Shown: piece by piece, positions 24,605 to 33,520 of the stretch
Layout of the letters: every line of letters begins with the position of its first letter
Numbering within the stretch: the stretch's first letter is position 1
Translations under genes and position numbers: made by a program
The notes under the pieces: model-generated
What the model was told of the DNA's origin: nothing
The model's database searches: none
Seen by the model: the letters and a program-made list of their open reading frames with translations, nothing else
Origin: Pseudomonas delhiensis
GTDB lineage: Bacteria > Pseudomonadota > Gammaproteobacteria > Pseudomonadales > Pseudomonadaceae
Direction of reading: 5' to 3'
NCBI RefSeq assembly: GCF_900187975.1
Contig: NZ_FZPC01000040.1
Coordinates: forward strand, 1 to 53,802
Length of the DNA: 53,802 nucleotides

Positions 24605-25879
24605 ATGGTCCGAGCCCCCTACATCTTCCTGCCCTCCCTGGCCTGCGCCGCCTCGGTCACTTGCGCCGCGCCCCACGGCGGCCTGCTGGACGGCGCGCAG
24701 TGGTCGCTGCTCGGACGTAACTATTTCCTGCAGAACGACTATCGCACCCGGCCCTCGCCCAGCGGCCAGAGCCTGCGCCAGGAATGGGCCCAGGGCTTCA
24801 TCGCCGACTTCCGCTCGGGCTTCACCCCGGGCGCCCTCGGGCTGGGCTTCGACGCCCACGCCTTCCTCGGCCTCAAGCTCGACGGCGGCCGCGGTCACGC
24901 CGGCACCGGCCTGCTGCCACGCAATGCCGACGGCTCCGCGGCCGACGACTATTCCGACGTCGGCGGCGCGCTGAAGCTGGACCTCTCCCGCAGCACCCTG
25001 AAGTTCGGCGAGATGAGCGTGGAGACGCCCGTCTTCGACACCGGCGACAAGCGCCTGCAGCCGGAATACGCCAGCGGCACCCTGCTCGAGGTGCGGGAGT
25101 TCGACAACCTGCGCATCCAGGCCGGGCGCTTCACCGCCTTCAGGAACCAGGACTCGGCCTCCGCACACGGCGACTTCGACGGCTATGGCGCCAGCACCCG
25201 CGGCAGCGCCCTGAGCTTCGCCGGCGCCGACTTCGCCCCCAAAGGCGACTTCGGCGGCTCGCTGTTCGCCGGCCAGCTCGACGACACCTGGCGCCAGTAC
25301 TACCTGAACCTGCACTACGGCCACGCCGGCCTGCTGGTCGATGGCAACCTGTACAAGACCCGCGACGAAGGCCAGGCCCGCGCCGGGGCGATGGACACCA
25401 CCGCCTGGAGCCTGTCGGCGCGCCAGCGCTTCGGCGCCCAGGCCCTGACCCTCGCCTACCAGCAGGTCGACGGCGATACCCCCTTCGACTTCGTCGGCGG
25501 CGACTCCATCTACCTGGCCAACTCCATCAAGTACGCCGACTTCAACGGCCCCGGCGAGAAGTCCTGGCAACTGCGCTACGACCTCGACCTGGGCGTGTTT
25601 GGCGTCCCCGGCCTGGGCTTCATGGCCCGCTACGTGCGCGGCAGCGGCATCGACGGCAGCCATGCCCCCGCCGATGGCGCCTACGCCGGGATGTACGGCC
25701 GCGGCGGCCGCCACTGGGAGCGCGACAGCGAGCTGCGCTACGTCTTCCAGTCCGGCCCGGCCAAGGACCTTTCGCTGTACCTCTCGCAGGTCAGCCACCG
25801 CGCCGACGCGGCCCAGGGCGGCGACGACATCGACCGCCTGTACCTGATCATCGAATACCCCCTCAAGGGCGCCCTATGA
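24605..25879 (+). CDS. OprD-family substrate-specific outer-membrane porin
   Basis: A 424-residue barrel protein with signal peptide (MVRAPYIFLPSLACAASVTC AAP region). OprD landmarks include LLGRNYFLQNDYR, QEWAQGFIADFRSGFTPGAL, LGLGFDAHAFLGLKLD, AYQQVDGDTPFDFVGGDS, ARYVRGSGIDGSH and the ending DRLYLIIEYPLKGAL. The length is normal for the family. It starts 46 bases after the amidohydrolase gene and probably shares its transcript. OprD porins admit small acids, basic amino acids or aromatic acids. Which applies here is open. Confidence 0.92.
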   Translation: MVRAPYIFLPSLACAASVTCAAPHGGLLDGAQWSLLGRNYFLQNDYRTRPSPSGQSLRQEWAQGFIADFRSGFTPGALGLGFDAHAFLGLKLDGGRGHAGTGLLPRNADGSAADDYSDVGGALKLDLSRSTLKFGEMSVETPVFDTGDKRLQPEYASGTLLEVREFDNLRIQAGRFTAFRNQDSASAHGDFDGYGASTRGSALSFAGADFAPKGDFGGSLFAGQLDDTWRQYYLNLHYGHAGLLVDGNLYKTRDEGQARAGAMDTTAWSLSARQRFGAQALTLAYQQVDGDTPFDFVGGDSIYLANSIKYADFNGPGEKSWQLRYDLDLGVFGVPGLGFMARYVRGSGIDGSHAPADGAYAGMYGRGGRHWERDSELRYVFQSGPAKDLSLYLSQVSHRADAAQGGDDIDRLYLIIEYPLKGAL

Positions 25880-26032
25880 ACCCTGCCCCTCGGCAACGGG
25901 CCACGGCGCGCTCCTGCGGCATTCCCCGCGAGCGGCCCGGGCCGTGGCTCCTCGCCACGGACCAGGCCGCCAACCACCCGGCGCGGCATCTACGCCGCGC
26001 TCCATCCACTCGATCCATGAAGGAAGAGTCCC

Positions 26033-26725
26033 ATGAGCAACAAGTACCTTGAACTCCTGACCCCGCAGAACAGCCAGGTCATCTTCATCGACCAGCAGCC
26101 CCAGATGGCCTTCGGCGTGCAGTCGATCGACCGCCAGGCCCTGAAGAACAATGTCGTCGCGCTGGCCAGGGGCGCCAAGGCCTTCAAGATCCCGGCCACC
26201 ATCACCACGGTCGAGACCGAAGGCTTCTCCGGCTACACCTACCCGGAACTGCTGGCGGTGTTCCCGGAAAACAGGATCCTGGAGCGCACCTCGATGAACT
26301 CCTGGGACGACCAGAACGTGCGTGACGCACTGGCCGCGAACGCGGCCCAGGGCCGCAGGAAGGTCGTCGTCTCGGGGCTGTGGACCGAGGTGTGCAACAC
26401 GACCTTCGCCCTGTCGTGCCTGCACGACACCGACTACGAGATCTACATGGTGGCCGACGCCTCGGGCGGCACCTCGGCGGATGCCCACAAGTATGCGATG
26501 GACCGCATGATCCAGGCCGGGATAGTGCCGGTGACCTGGCAGCAGGTGGTGCTGGAATGGCAGCGCGACTGGGCCCGCAAGGAAACCTACGAGGACGTCA
26601 TGGCGCTGGTCAAGGATCACTCCGGCGCCTACGGCATGGGCGTGGACTACGCCTACACCATGGTCCACAAGGCGCCCGAGCGCGTGCAGCACGGCGAGCG
26701 CATCGGCCCGAACCCGGCCAAGTAA
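26033..26725 (+). CDS. YcaC-like isochorismatase-family hydrolase
   Basis: A 230-residue cysteine hydrolase-fold protein. Asp20 in VIFIDQQPQMAF and Cys121 in SGLWTEVCNTTFAL match the catalytic Asp and Cys of the YcaC group. The cis-peptide region LWTEVC is intact. GGAAGAG before the ATG is a good ribosome binding site. YcaC relatives usually lack a known substrate. Position after the amidohydrolase and porin genes suggests hydrolysis of an amide or related product of that pathway, but this is conjecture. Confidence 0.9.
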   Translation: MSNKYLELLTPQNSQVIFIDQQPQMAFGVQSIDRQALKNNVVALARGAKAFKIPATITTVETEGFSGYTYPELLAVFPENRILERTSMNSWDDQNVRDALAANAAQGRRKVVVSGLWTEVCNTTFALSCLHDTDYEIYMVADASGGTSADAHKYAMDRMIQAGIVPVTWQQVVLEWQRDWARKETYEDVMALVKDHSGAYGMGVDYAYTMVHKAPERVQHGERIGPNPAK

Positions 26726-26738
26726 GGCCGCACCACGA

Positions 26739-26775
26739 GCCCCGGGGGGAACCGCATTGTCGGTCCCCCCGGGGC
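26739..26775 (+). terminator. Long GC hairpin after the YcaC-like gene
   Basis: GCCCCGGGGGG (26739-26749) pairs with CCCCCCGGGGC (26765-26775); a bulged A and an inner ACCG/CGGT stem close a 6-base loop. It begins 13 bases after the stop codon. No T-tract follows, but the stem is very stable and probably ends the transcript or protects its 3' end. Confidence 0.65.
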
Positions 26776-26841
26776 CCATCCCCGACCTTCATGCACGCTC
26801 CGGCCAGGCGCCAGCGCCCCGTCCCGGAGTCGAGGTGAACC

Positions 26842-27114
26842 ATGAAACCGTATGTCCTGTCCCTGGGCGCCGGCCTGCTGGTCGGCGTCATCTACAGCCT
26901 GCTGAACGTACGCTCGCCCGCCCCGCCGCTGGTGGCCCTGGTCGGCCTGCTCGGCATCCTGGTGGGCGAACAGATCATCCCGGTCGGCAAGCAGTTATTG
27001 AACGGCACGGCCTTCAGCGCGGCCTGCGACAAGACGCAGGCCACCCGCCATGTGCTGGGCCAACTGCCTGGACGGCATGCGTCGGAAGAGGCGCCCGAAC
27101 GGGAACGGACGTGA
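26842..27114 (+). CDS. XapX-domain small membrane protein
   Basis: A 90-residue protein with two hydrophobic segments (YVLSLGAGLLVGVIYSLLNV and LVALVGLLGILVGEQIIPV) separated by RSPAPP. This is the XapX (DUF1427) family. The C-terminal 40 residues are hydrophilic. GAGG lies 6 bases before the ATG. XapX proteins often sit beside YcaC-like or amidohydrolase genes, as here, but their job is unknown. A membrane adaptor or small transport component is a guess. Confidence 0.82.
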   Translation: MKPYVLSLGAGLLVGVIYSLLNVRSPAPPLVALVGLLGILVGEQIIPVGKQLLNGTAFSAACDKTQATRHVLGQLPGRHASEEAPERERT

Positions 27115-27264
27115 ACGGCTTGGCGCCATGGGATAACGCCCCACTGCCCGGAGGGCTCGAGCGCATCCCCGGCACCTGCGGCAGCCAGAGGGCTTCCGCG
27201 ATCCACCTTCGCGGTTGTTGTCCGCGCAATGCGCCCTGCCCGCCATCGCATCGAAGGAGCCACC

Positions 27265-27936
27265 ATGGAACAGCCCGCCGTCTCACCCACGCTCGCCGGA
27301 CTGCTGGGGTTCAATGCCGGCTATGTCGATACCGCCGGCTTTCTCGCCTTGCATGGGCTGTTCACGGCCCATGTCACCGGCAACTTCGTCACCCTGGGCG
27401 CGACACTGGTGCATGGGACCGGTGGCGCCCTGGCCAAGCTCTCGGCCTTGCCGATCTTCTGCCTGTGCGTGGTGCTGGCGAGGCTGATCCGCTCGCCGGG
27501 ATGGCTGATGCTCGCCAAGACTCCCCTGCTGTCGGCCGCCGCCGCCATCCTGATCGCATCCGGGCCGTTTCAAGATGCTGACGCGCCCCCCGCTTTCACC
27601 GCAGGCATGCTGCTGGTCGCCGCCATGGCCATCCAGAACGCCCTTCAGCGCATGCACCTGTCAAGCGCGCCGCCCTCGACGCTGATGACCGGAACCACCA
27701 CGCAGATCATGCTCGACCTGGCCGACCTCCTGCGCGGTGTGGATGGCCCGGCGCGCGCCCTCGCCCAGGGCAGGATGCGCAAGATGGCATTCGCCATCCT
27801 GGTCTTTGCCGCCGGATGCAGCCTGTCGGCACTCGCCTACGCCTGGGTGGGGATGTGGTGCTTCGCCGTGCCGCCCGCCATCGCCCTGGCTGCAGCGCTT
27901 GTCGGTTCGCGCGCTGGGGTGGGCCAGGTTTCGTAG
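27265..27936 (+). CDS. YoaK family (DUF1275) integral membrane protein
   Basis: A 223-residue protein with about six transmembrane helices. The DUF1275 signature is clear: LLGFNAGYVDTAGFLALHGL and TAHVTGNFVTLGA near the N-terminus, then MAIQNALQRMHL and STLMTGTTTQIMLDLADLL. The ATG at 27265 has GAAGGAG 5 bases upstream, so this start is preferred to the in-frame codon 12 triplets earlier. Function of the family is unknown. It is the last rightward gene before a 405-base gap. Confidence 0.87.
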   Translation: MEQPAVSPTLAGLLGFNAGYVDTAGFLALHGLFTAHVTGNFVTLGATLVHGTGGALAKLSALPIFCLCVVLARLIRSPGWLMLAKTPLLSAAAAILIASGPFQDADAPPAFTAGMLLVAAMAIQNALQRMHLSSAPPSTLMTGTTTQIMLDLADLLRGVDGPARALAQGRMRKMAFAILVFAAGCSLSALAYAWVGMWCFAVPPAIALAAALVGSRAGVGQVS

Positions 27937-28294
27937 CGCCACGGCCAGGAGAACAGGGCCCGACGTCGACAACACCCTGCCTTTGCAACGCTCCGGCCGG
28001 TGGTTGGCTGCCTTCAGGGCTTCCCCACGGATTTCGAGGAAACGGCGCCATCGCCACCGCTCAAACGCATTTCGCAGAAGTATTCCCGCAAGACCGTGGT
28101 CGCCGTCTCCGGGACGGCAGAATTCGCCAAGGGCTCGCAGATCCAACTGGCGGCCCGGGGTAATGACTTCAAGGCCCAGGGCACGACCTGCGTTTCACAG
28201 TGACCACCGCAGGACTGCCCTACTGTGGCTGGGGATATCCGTGCGGCCATGGCGGCGTTTGTTCGGCAGGGCGACAATCTGCCCCCCACAACAA
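27937..28294. other. Gene-poor gap between YoaK and the thiolase
   Basis: No gene is supported here. A 67-codon frame from 28000 encodes a hydrophilic peptide (TVVAVSGTAEFAKGSQIQLA within it) that I do not recognise and that has no ribosome binding site. It could be a gene remnant. Confidence 0.4.
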
Positions 28295-28316
28295 GCGGGG
28301 CCCCAAGGTGCCCCGC
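28295..28316. terminator. Hairpin after the thiolase gene (and after the 27.9 kb gap)
   Basis: GCGGGGC (28295-28301) pairs with GCCCCGC (28310-28316), loop of 8 bases, 25 bases beyond the stop codon of the leftward thiolase gene. It probably ends the beta-oxidation operon. The tract after it in the minus direction is not T-rich. Confidence 0.5.
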
Positions 28317-28341
28317 CTACATGGCCGGCAACCAGCCTGCG

Positions 28342-29520
28342 TCAGTAGATTTCGAACAAGGCTGCCGCGCCCTGCCCACCACCGATACACATGGTAGCGA
28401 CGCCGTAGCGAGCGCCTCGGCGGCGACCTTCGATCATCAGATGGCCGATCATCCGCGCTCCGCTGGCCCCATATGGGTGACCCAGCGCGATGGCACCGCC
28501 ATTGACGTTCAGCTTGTCGTTGTCGATACCCAGGCGCTCACGGCAGTAGAGGACCTGCACTGCGAAAGCCTCGTTGAGCTCCCAGAGCCCCACATCGGCG
28601 ACGGTCAAGCCATGACGCGCCAGCAGGCGCGGCACCGCGAACACCGGGCCGATTCCCATCTCGTCCGGTTCGCACCCCGCCACCGAGACACCGATGAAAG
28701 CCCCCAGTGGCGACAAGCCCAATTGCTGCGCACGTGCTCCGCTCATAATCACGCAGGCCGCGGCGCCATCGGAGAACTGGCTGGCGTTGCCGGCGTTGAT
28801 GCTGCCACCGGGAACGGCCGAGCGGATCTTCGAAACATCCTCCAGCGCTGTGCCCGCGCGTATGCCTTCGTCGGCCTCGACAGTCACCTCGCGGGTACTC
28901 ATGGCGCCGCTTTTCGGGTCGATGAGTGCAGCGCGGGTCCGCAGAGGGACGATTTCCTCGGCGAACAACCCTTTTTGCTGGGCCGCCGCGGCACGCTGCT
29001 GGCTCTGCACGCCATAGGCGTCCTGTGCCTCGCGACCGATGCCGTAGCGTTGCGCCACGGTCTCGGCGGTACGCAGCATCGGCCAGTACAACTCCGGCTT
29101 GTGCCGCTTGATCCAGGCCTCCTCCAGCATGTGCTGGTTCATTTCGTTCTGCACGCAGGAGATAGACTCCGCTCCCCCCGCGACCAGCACTTCGCACTCC
29201 CCGGTCATGATCCGCTGGGCAGCCCAGGCGATGGCCTGCAGGCCACTGGAACAGAAACGGTTTACCGTAACCCCGGCGGTACTCACCGGCAGCCCGGCGC
29301 GGATAGCCGCCTGGCGCGCCAGGTTGGCGCCATTGGCGCCCTCTGGGTTCGCACAGCCAAGCACCACGTCCTCGACCAGGGCAGGGTCGATTCCGGCACG
29401 CGCCACGGCGGCGGCAATGACGTGTCCACCCAGGGTGGCACCGTGGGTCAGGTTGAAGGCCCCTTTCCATGATTTGGCGAAAGGCGTACGGGCAGTGGAA
29501 ACGATGACGGCGCGTTGCAT
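28342..29520 (-). CDS. Acetyl-CoA C-acyltransferase (thiolase)
   Basis: A 392-residue degradative thiolase. Cys in VNRFCSSGLQA is the nucleophile; LGHPYGASGARM and MCIGGGQGAA provide the second-site His and Cys. I chose the ATG at 29520 because AAGGAG is 7 bases upstream; the ATG at 29538 overlaps the preceding gene and has no such signal. It is the last gene of a leftward operon after the FadB-like gene. It would complete each beta-oxidation turn. It resembles the FadA/FadI-like thiolases used for medium or phenyl-alkanoyl chains more than the 3-oxoadipyl type at 1964-3166. Confidence 0.93.
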   Translation of the reverse strand: MQRAVIVSTARTPFAKSWKGAFNLTHGATLGGHVIAAAVARAGIDPALVEDVVLGCANPEGANGANLARQAAIRAGLPVSTAGVTVNRFCSSGLQAIAWAAQRIMTGECEVLVAGGAESISCVQNEMNQHMLEEAWIKRHKPELYWPMLRTAETVAQRYGIGREAQDAYGVQSQQRAAAAQQKGLFAEEIVPLRTRAALIDPKSGAMSTREVTVEADEGIRAGTALEDVSKIRSAVPGGSINAGNASQFSDGAAACVIMSGARAQQLGLSPLGAFIGVSVAGCEPDEMGIGPVFAVPRLLARHGLTVADVGLWELNEAFAVQVLYCRERLGIDNDKLNVNGGAIALGHPYGASGARMIGHLMIEGRRRGARYGVATMCIGGGQGAAALFEIY

Positions 29521-29530
29521 GACCGACTCC

Positions 29531-31558
29531 TTACTCATGGCTGTCTACGGAAGAGAAATCTTTGAGTTCTGTCGCGAGGCGGTCGATCAGCGCCGCCGGT
29601 TGCCAGAATGCGTCGCCGGTCTGTTCGGCCAATGCGCACAACTGTCGCCGAGTAGCCGCCAGCCCCTGAGTGCTGGCCCAGAACATCGGCCCACCGCGGC
29701 TGCCGGGGAAGCCATAACCAAGGAGGAACACCACATCGATGTCCGACGCGCGCTGCGCAATGCCCTCTTCCAGAACGCGAGCACCTTCGTTGACCAGGGC
29801 AAGAACGCAACGCTGCACGATGCCGGAATCCTCGATCACCCTCTCCTCGCCAGTTGCCCCCACCAGCCCATCCAGCCCAGGATCGATCTGCGCCTTTGGC
29901 CCCTGGTCGTAGCGATACCAGCCCAGCCCCGCCCTCTGCCCGGTGCGGCCAGCGTCGCAGAGGCGGGCCAGCAAGCCGATACCGGCCTGCTCATGGACGC
30001 CCGTCCAGGCGCCGCGCAGCAGGTCGATGCCCACCAGGTCCATGACCTTGAACGGTCCCATCTTCATGCCCCAGCGCTCCAGCGCCTGGTCGATGCGCTG
30101 CGGGGCGATACCCTCGCTGGCCAGGGCCAGCGCCTGCAGCAGATAACGATCGAACAGCCGATTGCCGATGAAGCCACGGCAAACCCCGGCGACCACCGCC
30201 ACCTTGCGCAGGCGTTTGGCCAGGACCAAGGCCGTGGCCAGCACTGGCGCCGCGGTCTTTTCCCCGCGTACGACTTCGAGCAGGCGCATCACCTGCGCCG
30301 GGCCGAAGAAGTGCAGTCCCACGACCCGCTCGGGGCAGCCGCTGGCCTCGGCGATCCGGTCAAGGTCCAGGCTCGAGGTGTTGCTGGCCAGAACGGCGTC
30401 GGCGCGGCAATGTCGCCCCAGCTCCGCGAAGATCGCCTGCTTCACGTCCAGCCGCTCCACCACGGCCTCGATCACCAGGTCAGCCGGTGCCATCTCGGCG
30501 AAGCCCTCGATCACACGCAGTTGCCCAGCCGGGCTATCCTCCTGCTCGGCCAGGCGCGCCGCCGCGGCCTGGGCGGCCCCCGGCTGGCTGTCATAGAGGC
30601 TGACCCGGCAACCTGCGCGCAGCAGGCAGGTGGCGATGCTGCTGCCCATGAAACCGGCGCCTATCACCACCACCTCCCTGACCGGCAGGGCGGCGTCCGG
30701 TTCGAGCCCCGCGACCTTGGGCGCCAGGCGCTCGGCCAGGAAGGCGTGGCGGATGGCCAGGGACTCGGGGTCGTCCAGTTGCCCGCGGAACAGCTGCTGT
30801 TCCTGACGCGTCGCGGCATCGAAATCAGCGGCCAGGCTCAAGCCAATGGCGTCGATCGCCTTGGGTAGGGCCGAATTGTAGTGGCGTCTGCCACGTGCCT
30901 GTTGTCGGGCAAACGCCAGGAACCCCTGGGGCTCCGGATGCTGAACACGTAAGCGGCGCAGCAGCGGGAAAGGCTGCCCCTGTTCGGCGAGCACCAGCGC
31001 TAGCCGGCAGGCCTCTTCGAGGGGCTGGTCGCTGATCGCATCGAACAGCAGCGAGTCCGCCAAAGTGCCCGCCTCGACCTGGTTGCCATTGACGATCATG
31101 CTGGTTGCCGCCTCCAGCCCGACGGCGCGTGGCAGACGCTGGGTACCGCCGGCCCCCGGCAGCAGCCCCAATGTGGTTTCGGGTAGGCCGACCCGACAGT
31201 TCCAGGCGGCCACTCGGCCATGGCAGGCTAGTGCGAGCTCCAGGCCACCCCCCAGGGCATAGCCATGCAATGCCGCGACTACCGGTTTGGGAGAGTGCTC
31301 GATGAGGTCGAAGATCACGCCGGGCAGGTCCGGCTGGGCGAAAGTGGTACCCGCGCGGAACTCGACCAGATCGCCGCCGGCGCTGAAGCCGTCACCCCGG
31401 CCTTCGAGCACTATCGCCGCGGCCCGGGGGTCCGCCTGAGCGGCTCTCAGCGCGTGGAACAGCGCCTGGCGCAATACCTGGCCCAGGCTGTTTACCGGCG
31501 GGTTGTCCAGCCGAACGACGGCCACGGCGTCGCTGCGCAACTCGTAAGGTGCGTTCAT
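29531..31558 (-). CDS. Bifunctional enoyl-CoA hydratase / 3-hydroxyacyl-CoA dehydrogenase (FadB-like)
   Basis: A 675-residue fusion. The N-terminal crotonase domain (about 1-190) has SAGGDLVEFRAG, ALGGGLELALACHG and GLPETTLGLLPGAGGTQRLP, with both catalytic glutamates. A linker leads to the NAD domain (VVVIGAGFMGSSIATCLLRA, near 295-315), then ASNTSSLDLDRIAEASG and VGLHFFGPAQVMRLLEVVRG with the catalytic His, and C-terminal HCDH domains. Its length is between FadB (about 715) and peroxisomal-type fusions. AGGA precedes the ATG. It sits between the acyl-CoA dehydrogenase and thiolase genes and carries the two middle steps of the spiral. Lack of a fatty-acid-type FadBA pairing and the local context suggest aryl-alkanoyl substrates. 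Confidence 0.93.
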   Translation of the reverse strand: MNAPYELRSDAVAVVRLDNPPVNSLGQVLRQALFHALRAAQADPRAAAIVLEGRGDGFSAGGDLVEFRAGTTFAQPDLPGVIFDLIEHSPKPVVAALHGYALGGGLELALACHGRVAAWNCRVGLPETTLGLLPGAGGTQRLPRAVGLEAATSMIVNGNQVEAGTLADSLLFDAISDQPLEEACRLALVLAEQGQPFPLLRRLRVQHPEPQGFLAFARQQARGRRHYNSALPKAIDAIGLSLAADFDAATRQEQQLFRGQLDDPESLAIRHAFLAERLAPKVAGLEPDAALPVREVVVIGAGFMGSSIATCLLRAGCRVSLYDSQPGAAQAAAARLAEQEDSPAGQLRVIEGFAEMAPADLVIEAVVERLDVKQAIFAELGRHCRADAVLASNTSSLDLDRIAEASGCPERVVGLHFFGPAQVMRLLEVVRGEKTAAPVLATALVLAKRLRKVAVVAGVCRGFIGNRLFDRYLLQALALASEGIAPQRIDQALERWGMKMGPFKVMDLVGIDLLRGAWTGVHEQAGIGLLARLCDAGRTGQRAGLGWYRYDQGPKAQIDPGLDGLVGATGEERVIEDSGIVQRCVLALVNEGARVLEEGIAQRASDIDVVFLLGYGFPGSRGGPMFWASTQGLAATRRQLCALAEQTGDAFWQPAALIDRLATELKDFSSVDSHE

Positions 31559-31599
31559 CCGTAGAAATTCCTTGTGAAGGTGGGTGGTGTCGCGTGGCC

Positions 31600-33375
31600 T
31601 CAGTCCGCGCGAAGGTCGATGTCCAGCACGCTCATCCCGTCGCTGCGAACGGTTGCCGCATGGCCTTGCGCCTTCGGCAAGACGTGTTCCATGTAGAACA
31701 GCGCCGTCTGCAGCTTGAACTGGTAGAAACCGGTGTCGACGGCCTCGTCCCCCAGCCTGTCGAGGGCGATGCCGGCACTGCGGGCGAGCATCCAGGCTCC
31801 GCAGGTGTAGCCCAGCTGCATCAGCAAGGGCACCGCCAGCGCGGCCTGGCTCGCGACTTCCAGGCCGAGGAGGTGTTCCAGGCTATCCGACAGGCTCTTG
31901 ATGCTGCTGCCAAACAACTGCGCCACCCGACGTCCGGTCGCATCCGCCCTGCCCGAGAGATCGCGGACGACGTCGCGCATTTCCTCAAGCAGTGCCAGCA
32001 ACGCCTCGCCGCGATCAGCCACTATCTTGCGCCCGACCAGGTCGTTGGCCTGGATGCCGGTGGTGCCTTCGTAGATGCTGGCGATGCGCATGTCGCGCAG
32101 GTACTGCGCCGCGCCGGTCTCCTCGACGTAGCCCATGCCGCCGTGAATCTGGACACCGAGCGAAACGACTTCCTGGCCGACTTCGGTGCACCAGCCCTTG
32201 GCCACCGGCGTCAGCAGCTCGGCCTGGCGCAGGCGCCGCTCGCGCTCCTCGCCGGGCGCCAGCAGTGATGCGACGTCCAGTCGCTCGGCCGTGCAATAGA
32301 CGAATGCACGCATGGCCTGGACCTGCGAAGTCATCATCAACAGCATGCGCTTGACGTCGGCGTGCTCGATGATCGCTACCGGCCCCGCACCGGGCCGGCT
32401 GCCCTGTACCCGTCCCTCGGCGTAGGCCAGCGCCTGCTGGTAGGCGCGCTCCCCCAGGGCGGGCCCCTGCAGCGCCGAATTCAATCGGGACAGGTTCATC
32501 ATGATGAACATGTACCTGAGACCCGCATGCAGGTCCCCGACCCGGTAGCCGATTGCCCCGCGCTGGTCGCCGAAGGACAGTGCCGCGGTAGGACAGCCAT
32601 GGATGCCCAGTTTGTGCTCGATGGACAGGCAGCTCACCTCGTTGCGCTCACCGAGGCTGCCGTCTTCGTTCACCAGGAACTTAGGCACCAGGAACAACGA
32701 CAGCCCACGGGTACCGGCCGGTGCTTCCGGCGTCCTGGCCAGCACCAGATGGAGGATATTCTCTGCCAGGTCGTGCTCACCGTAGGTGATGAAGATCTTC
32801 TGCCCGAACAGGCGGTAATGTTCGCCATCGGGCACCGCGCGGGTGCGGATCGCCCCCAGGTCCGAGCCCGCCTGGGGCTCCGTGAGATTCATGGTGCCGG
32901 TCCAGCGCCCGCTCACCAGTTCCCTCAGGTAACGCTGCTTGATAGCGTCGCTGGCGCTCAGTTGCAGGGCTTCCACCGCCCCCATGTTCAAGGCCTGGAT
33001 CAGGGCGAAGGAAAGGTTGGCGGAGACCAGCATCTCTTCCACGGCGATCGCCGGCAGATGCGCGAAGCCATGGCCACCGTACTCCGGCTCGCAGCGCAAG
33101 GCGTTCCAGCCATTCTCCACGTAGCGTGCGTAGGCCTCCTTGAATCCCCCGGGAGTCCTGACCTGTCCCTCGACCCAGCGCGCCCCTTCCCGGTCACCGA
33201 TAACGTTGAGTGGGGCGACTATGTCCTGGCTGAAGCGTGCCGCCTCCTCCAGCAAGGCATCGACCATCTCCTCGCTGAGGTCCGTCTGCGGTCGGGCCAT
33301 GCGAGAACGATGCAGGCCGTTCAACTCGTGAATGACGAAGCGTATGTCCTTTAACGGGGCGAGATAGGCCGCCAT
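31600..33375 (-). CDS. Acyl-CoA dehydrogenase, long (about 590 residue) class
   Basis: A 591-residue flavoenzyme of the long acyl-CoA dehydrogenase class that includes DmdC-like proteins, with an added C-terminal helical domain. Motifs are MNLTEPQAGSDLGAIRTRAV, GQKIFITYGEHDLAENILHL, HKLGIHGCPTAALSFG and QIHGGMGYVEETGAAQYLRD; the catalytic Glu is in ASIYEGTTGIQAND. GAGGG precedes the ATG at 33375. First gene of the leftward operon, with a MarR-type palindrome 70 bases upstream whose GTTGACA arm forms the minus-strand -35 element. A paralogue of the same class is at 37884-39662. The two probably act on different chain lengths or different intermediates. Confidence 0.93.
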   Translation of the reverse strand: MAAYLAPLKDIRFVIHELNGLHRSRMARPQTDLSEEMVDALLEEAARFSQDIVAPLNVIGDREGARWVEGQVRTPGGFKEAYARYVENGWNALRCEPEYGGHGFAHLPAIAVEEMLVSANLSFALIQALNMGAVEALQLSASDAIKQRYLRELVSGRWTGTMNLTEPQAGSDLGAIRTRAVPDGEHYRLFGQKIFITYGEHDLAENILHLVLARTPEAPAGTRGLSLFLVPKFLVNEDGSLGERNEVSCLSIEHKLGIHGCPTAALSFGDQRGAIGYRVGDLHAGLRYMFIMMNLSRLNSALQGPALGERAYQQALAYAEGRVQGSRPGAGPVAIIEHADVKRMLLMMTSQVQAMRAFVYCTAERLDVASLLAPGEERERRLRQAELLTPVAKGWCTEVGQEVVSLGVQIHGGMGYVEETGAAQYLRDMRIASIYEGTTGIQANDLVGRKIVADRGEALLALLEEMRDVVRDLSGRADATGRRVAQLFGSSIKSLSDSLEHLLGLEVASQAALAVPLLMQLGYTCGAWMLARSAGIALDRLGDEAVDTGFYQFKLQTALFYMEHVLPKAQGHAATVRSDGMSVLDIDLRAD

Positions 33376-33444
33376 TAGCCACCCTCTTTTTATCGATCAA
33401 TCAATGAATTACGACAACAATGGAATTGCTGTGGTCGCGCAATA

Positions 33445-33462
33445 TGTCAACTATGGTTGACA
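33445..33462. promoter_or_regulatory. MarR operator 1 (perfect), between marR and the dehydrogenase operon
   Basis: TGTCAAC-TATG-GTTGACA is a perfect palindrome with 7-base arms. Rightward it abuts TTGACG (33463-33468), which pairs over 17 bases with TAAGAT (33486-33491), a good promoter for marR. Leftward its arm reads TTGACA as a -35 element. One bound dimer could therefore repress both directions. Four more copies occur at 34025, 34066, 41977 and 42025. Confidence 0.75.
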
Positions 33463-33520
33463 TTGACGCAAAGCCTAGACTTACCTAAGATTGGCTGTCA
33501 ACAGCAGCCGAGAAGAAAAC

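Noticed and set aside
33491..33520. TTG start that would lengthen the MarR protein by ten residues
   Set aside because: The TTG overlaps the -10 box of the best promoter, so it cannot be in that transcript. The GTG at 33521 has a ribosome binding site.
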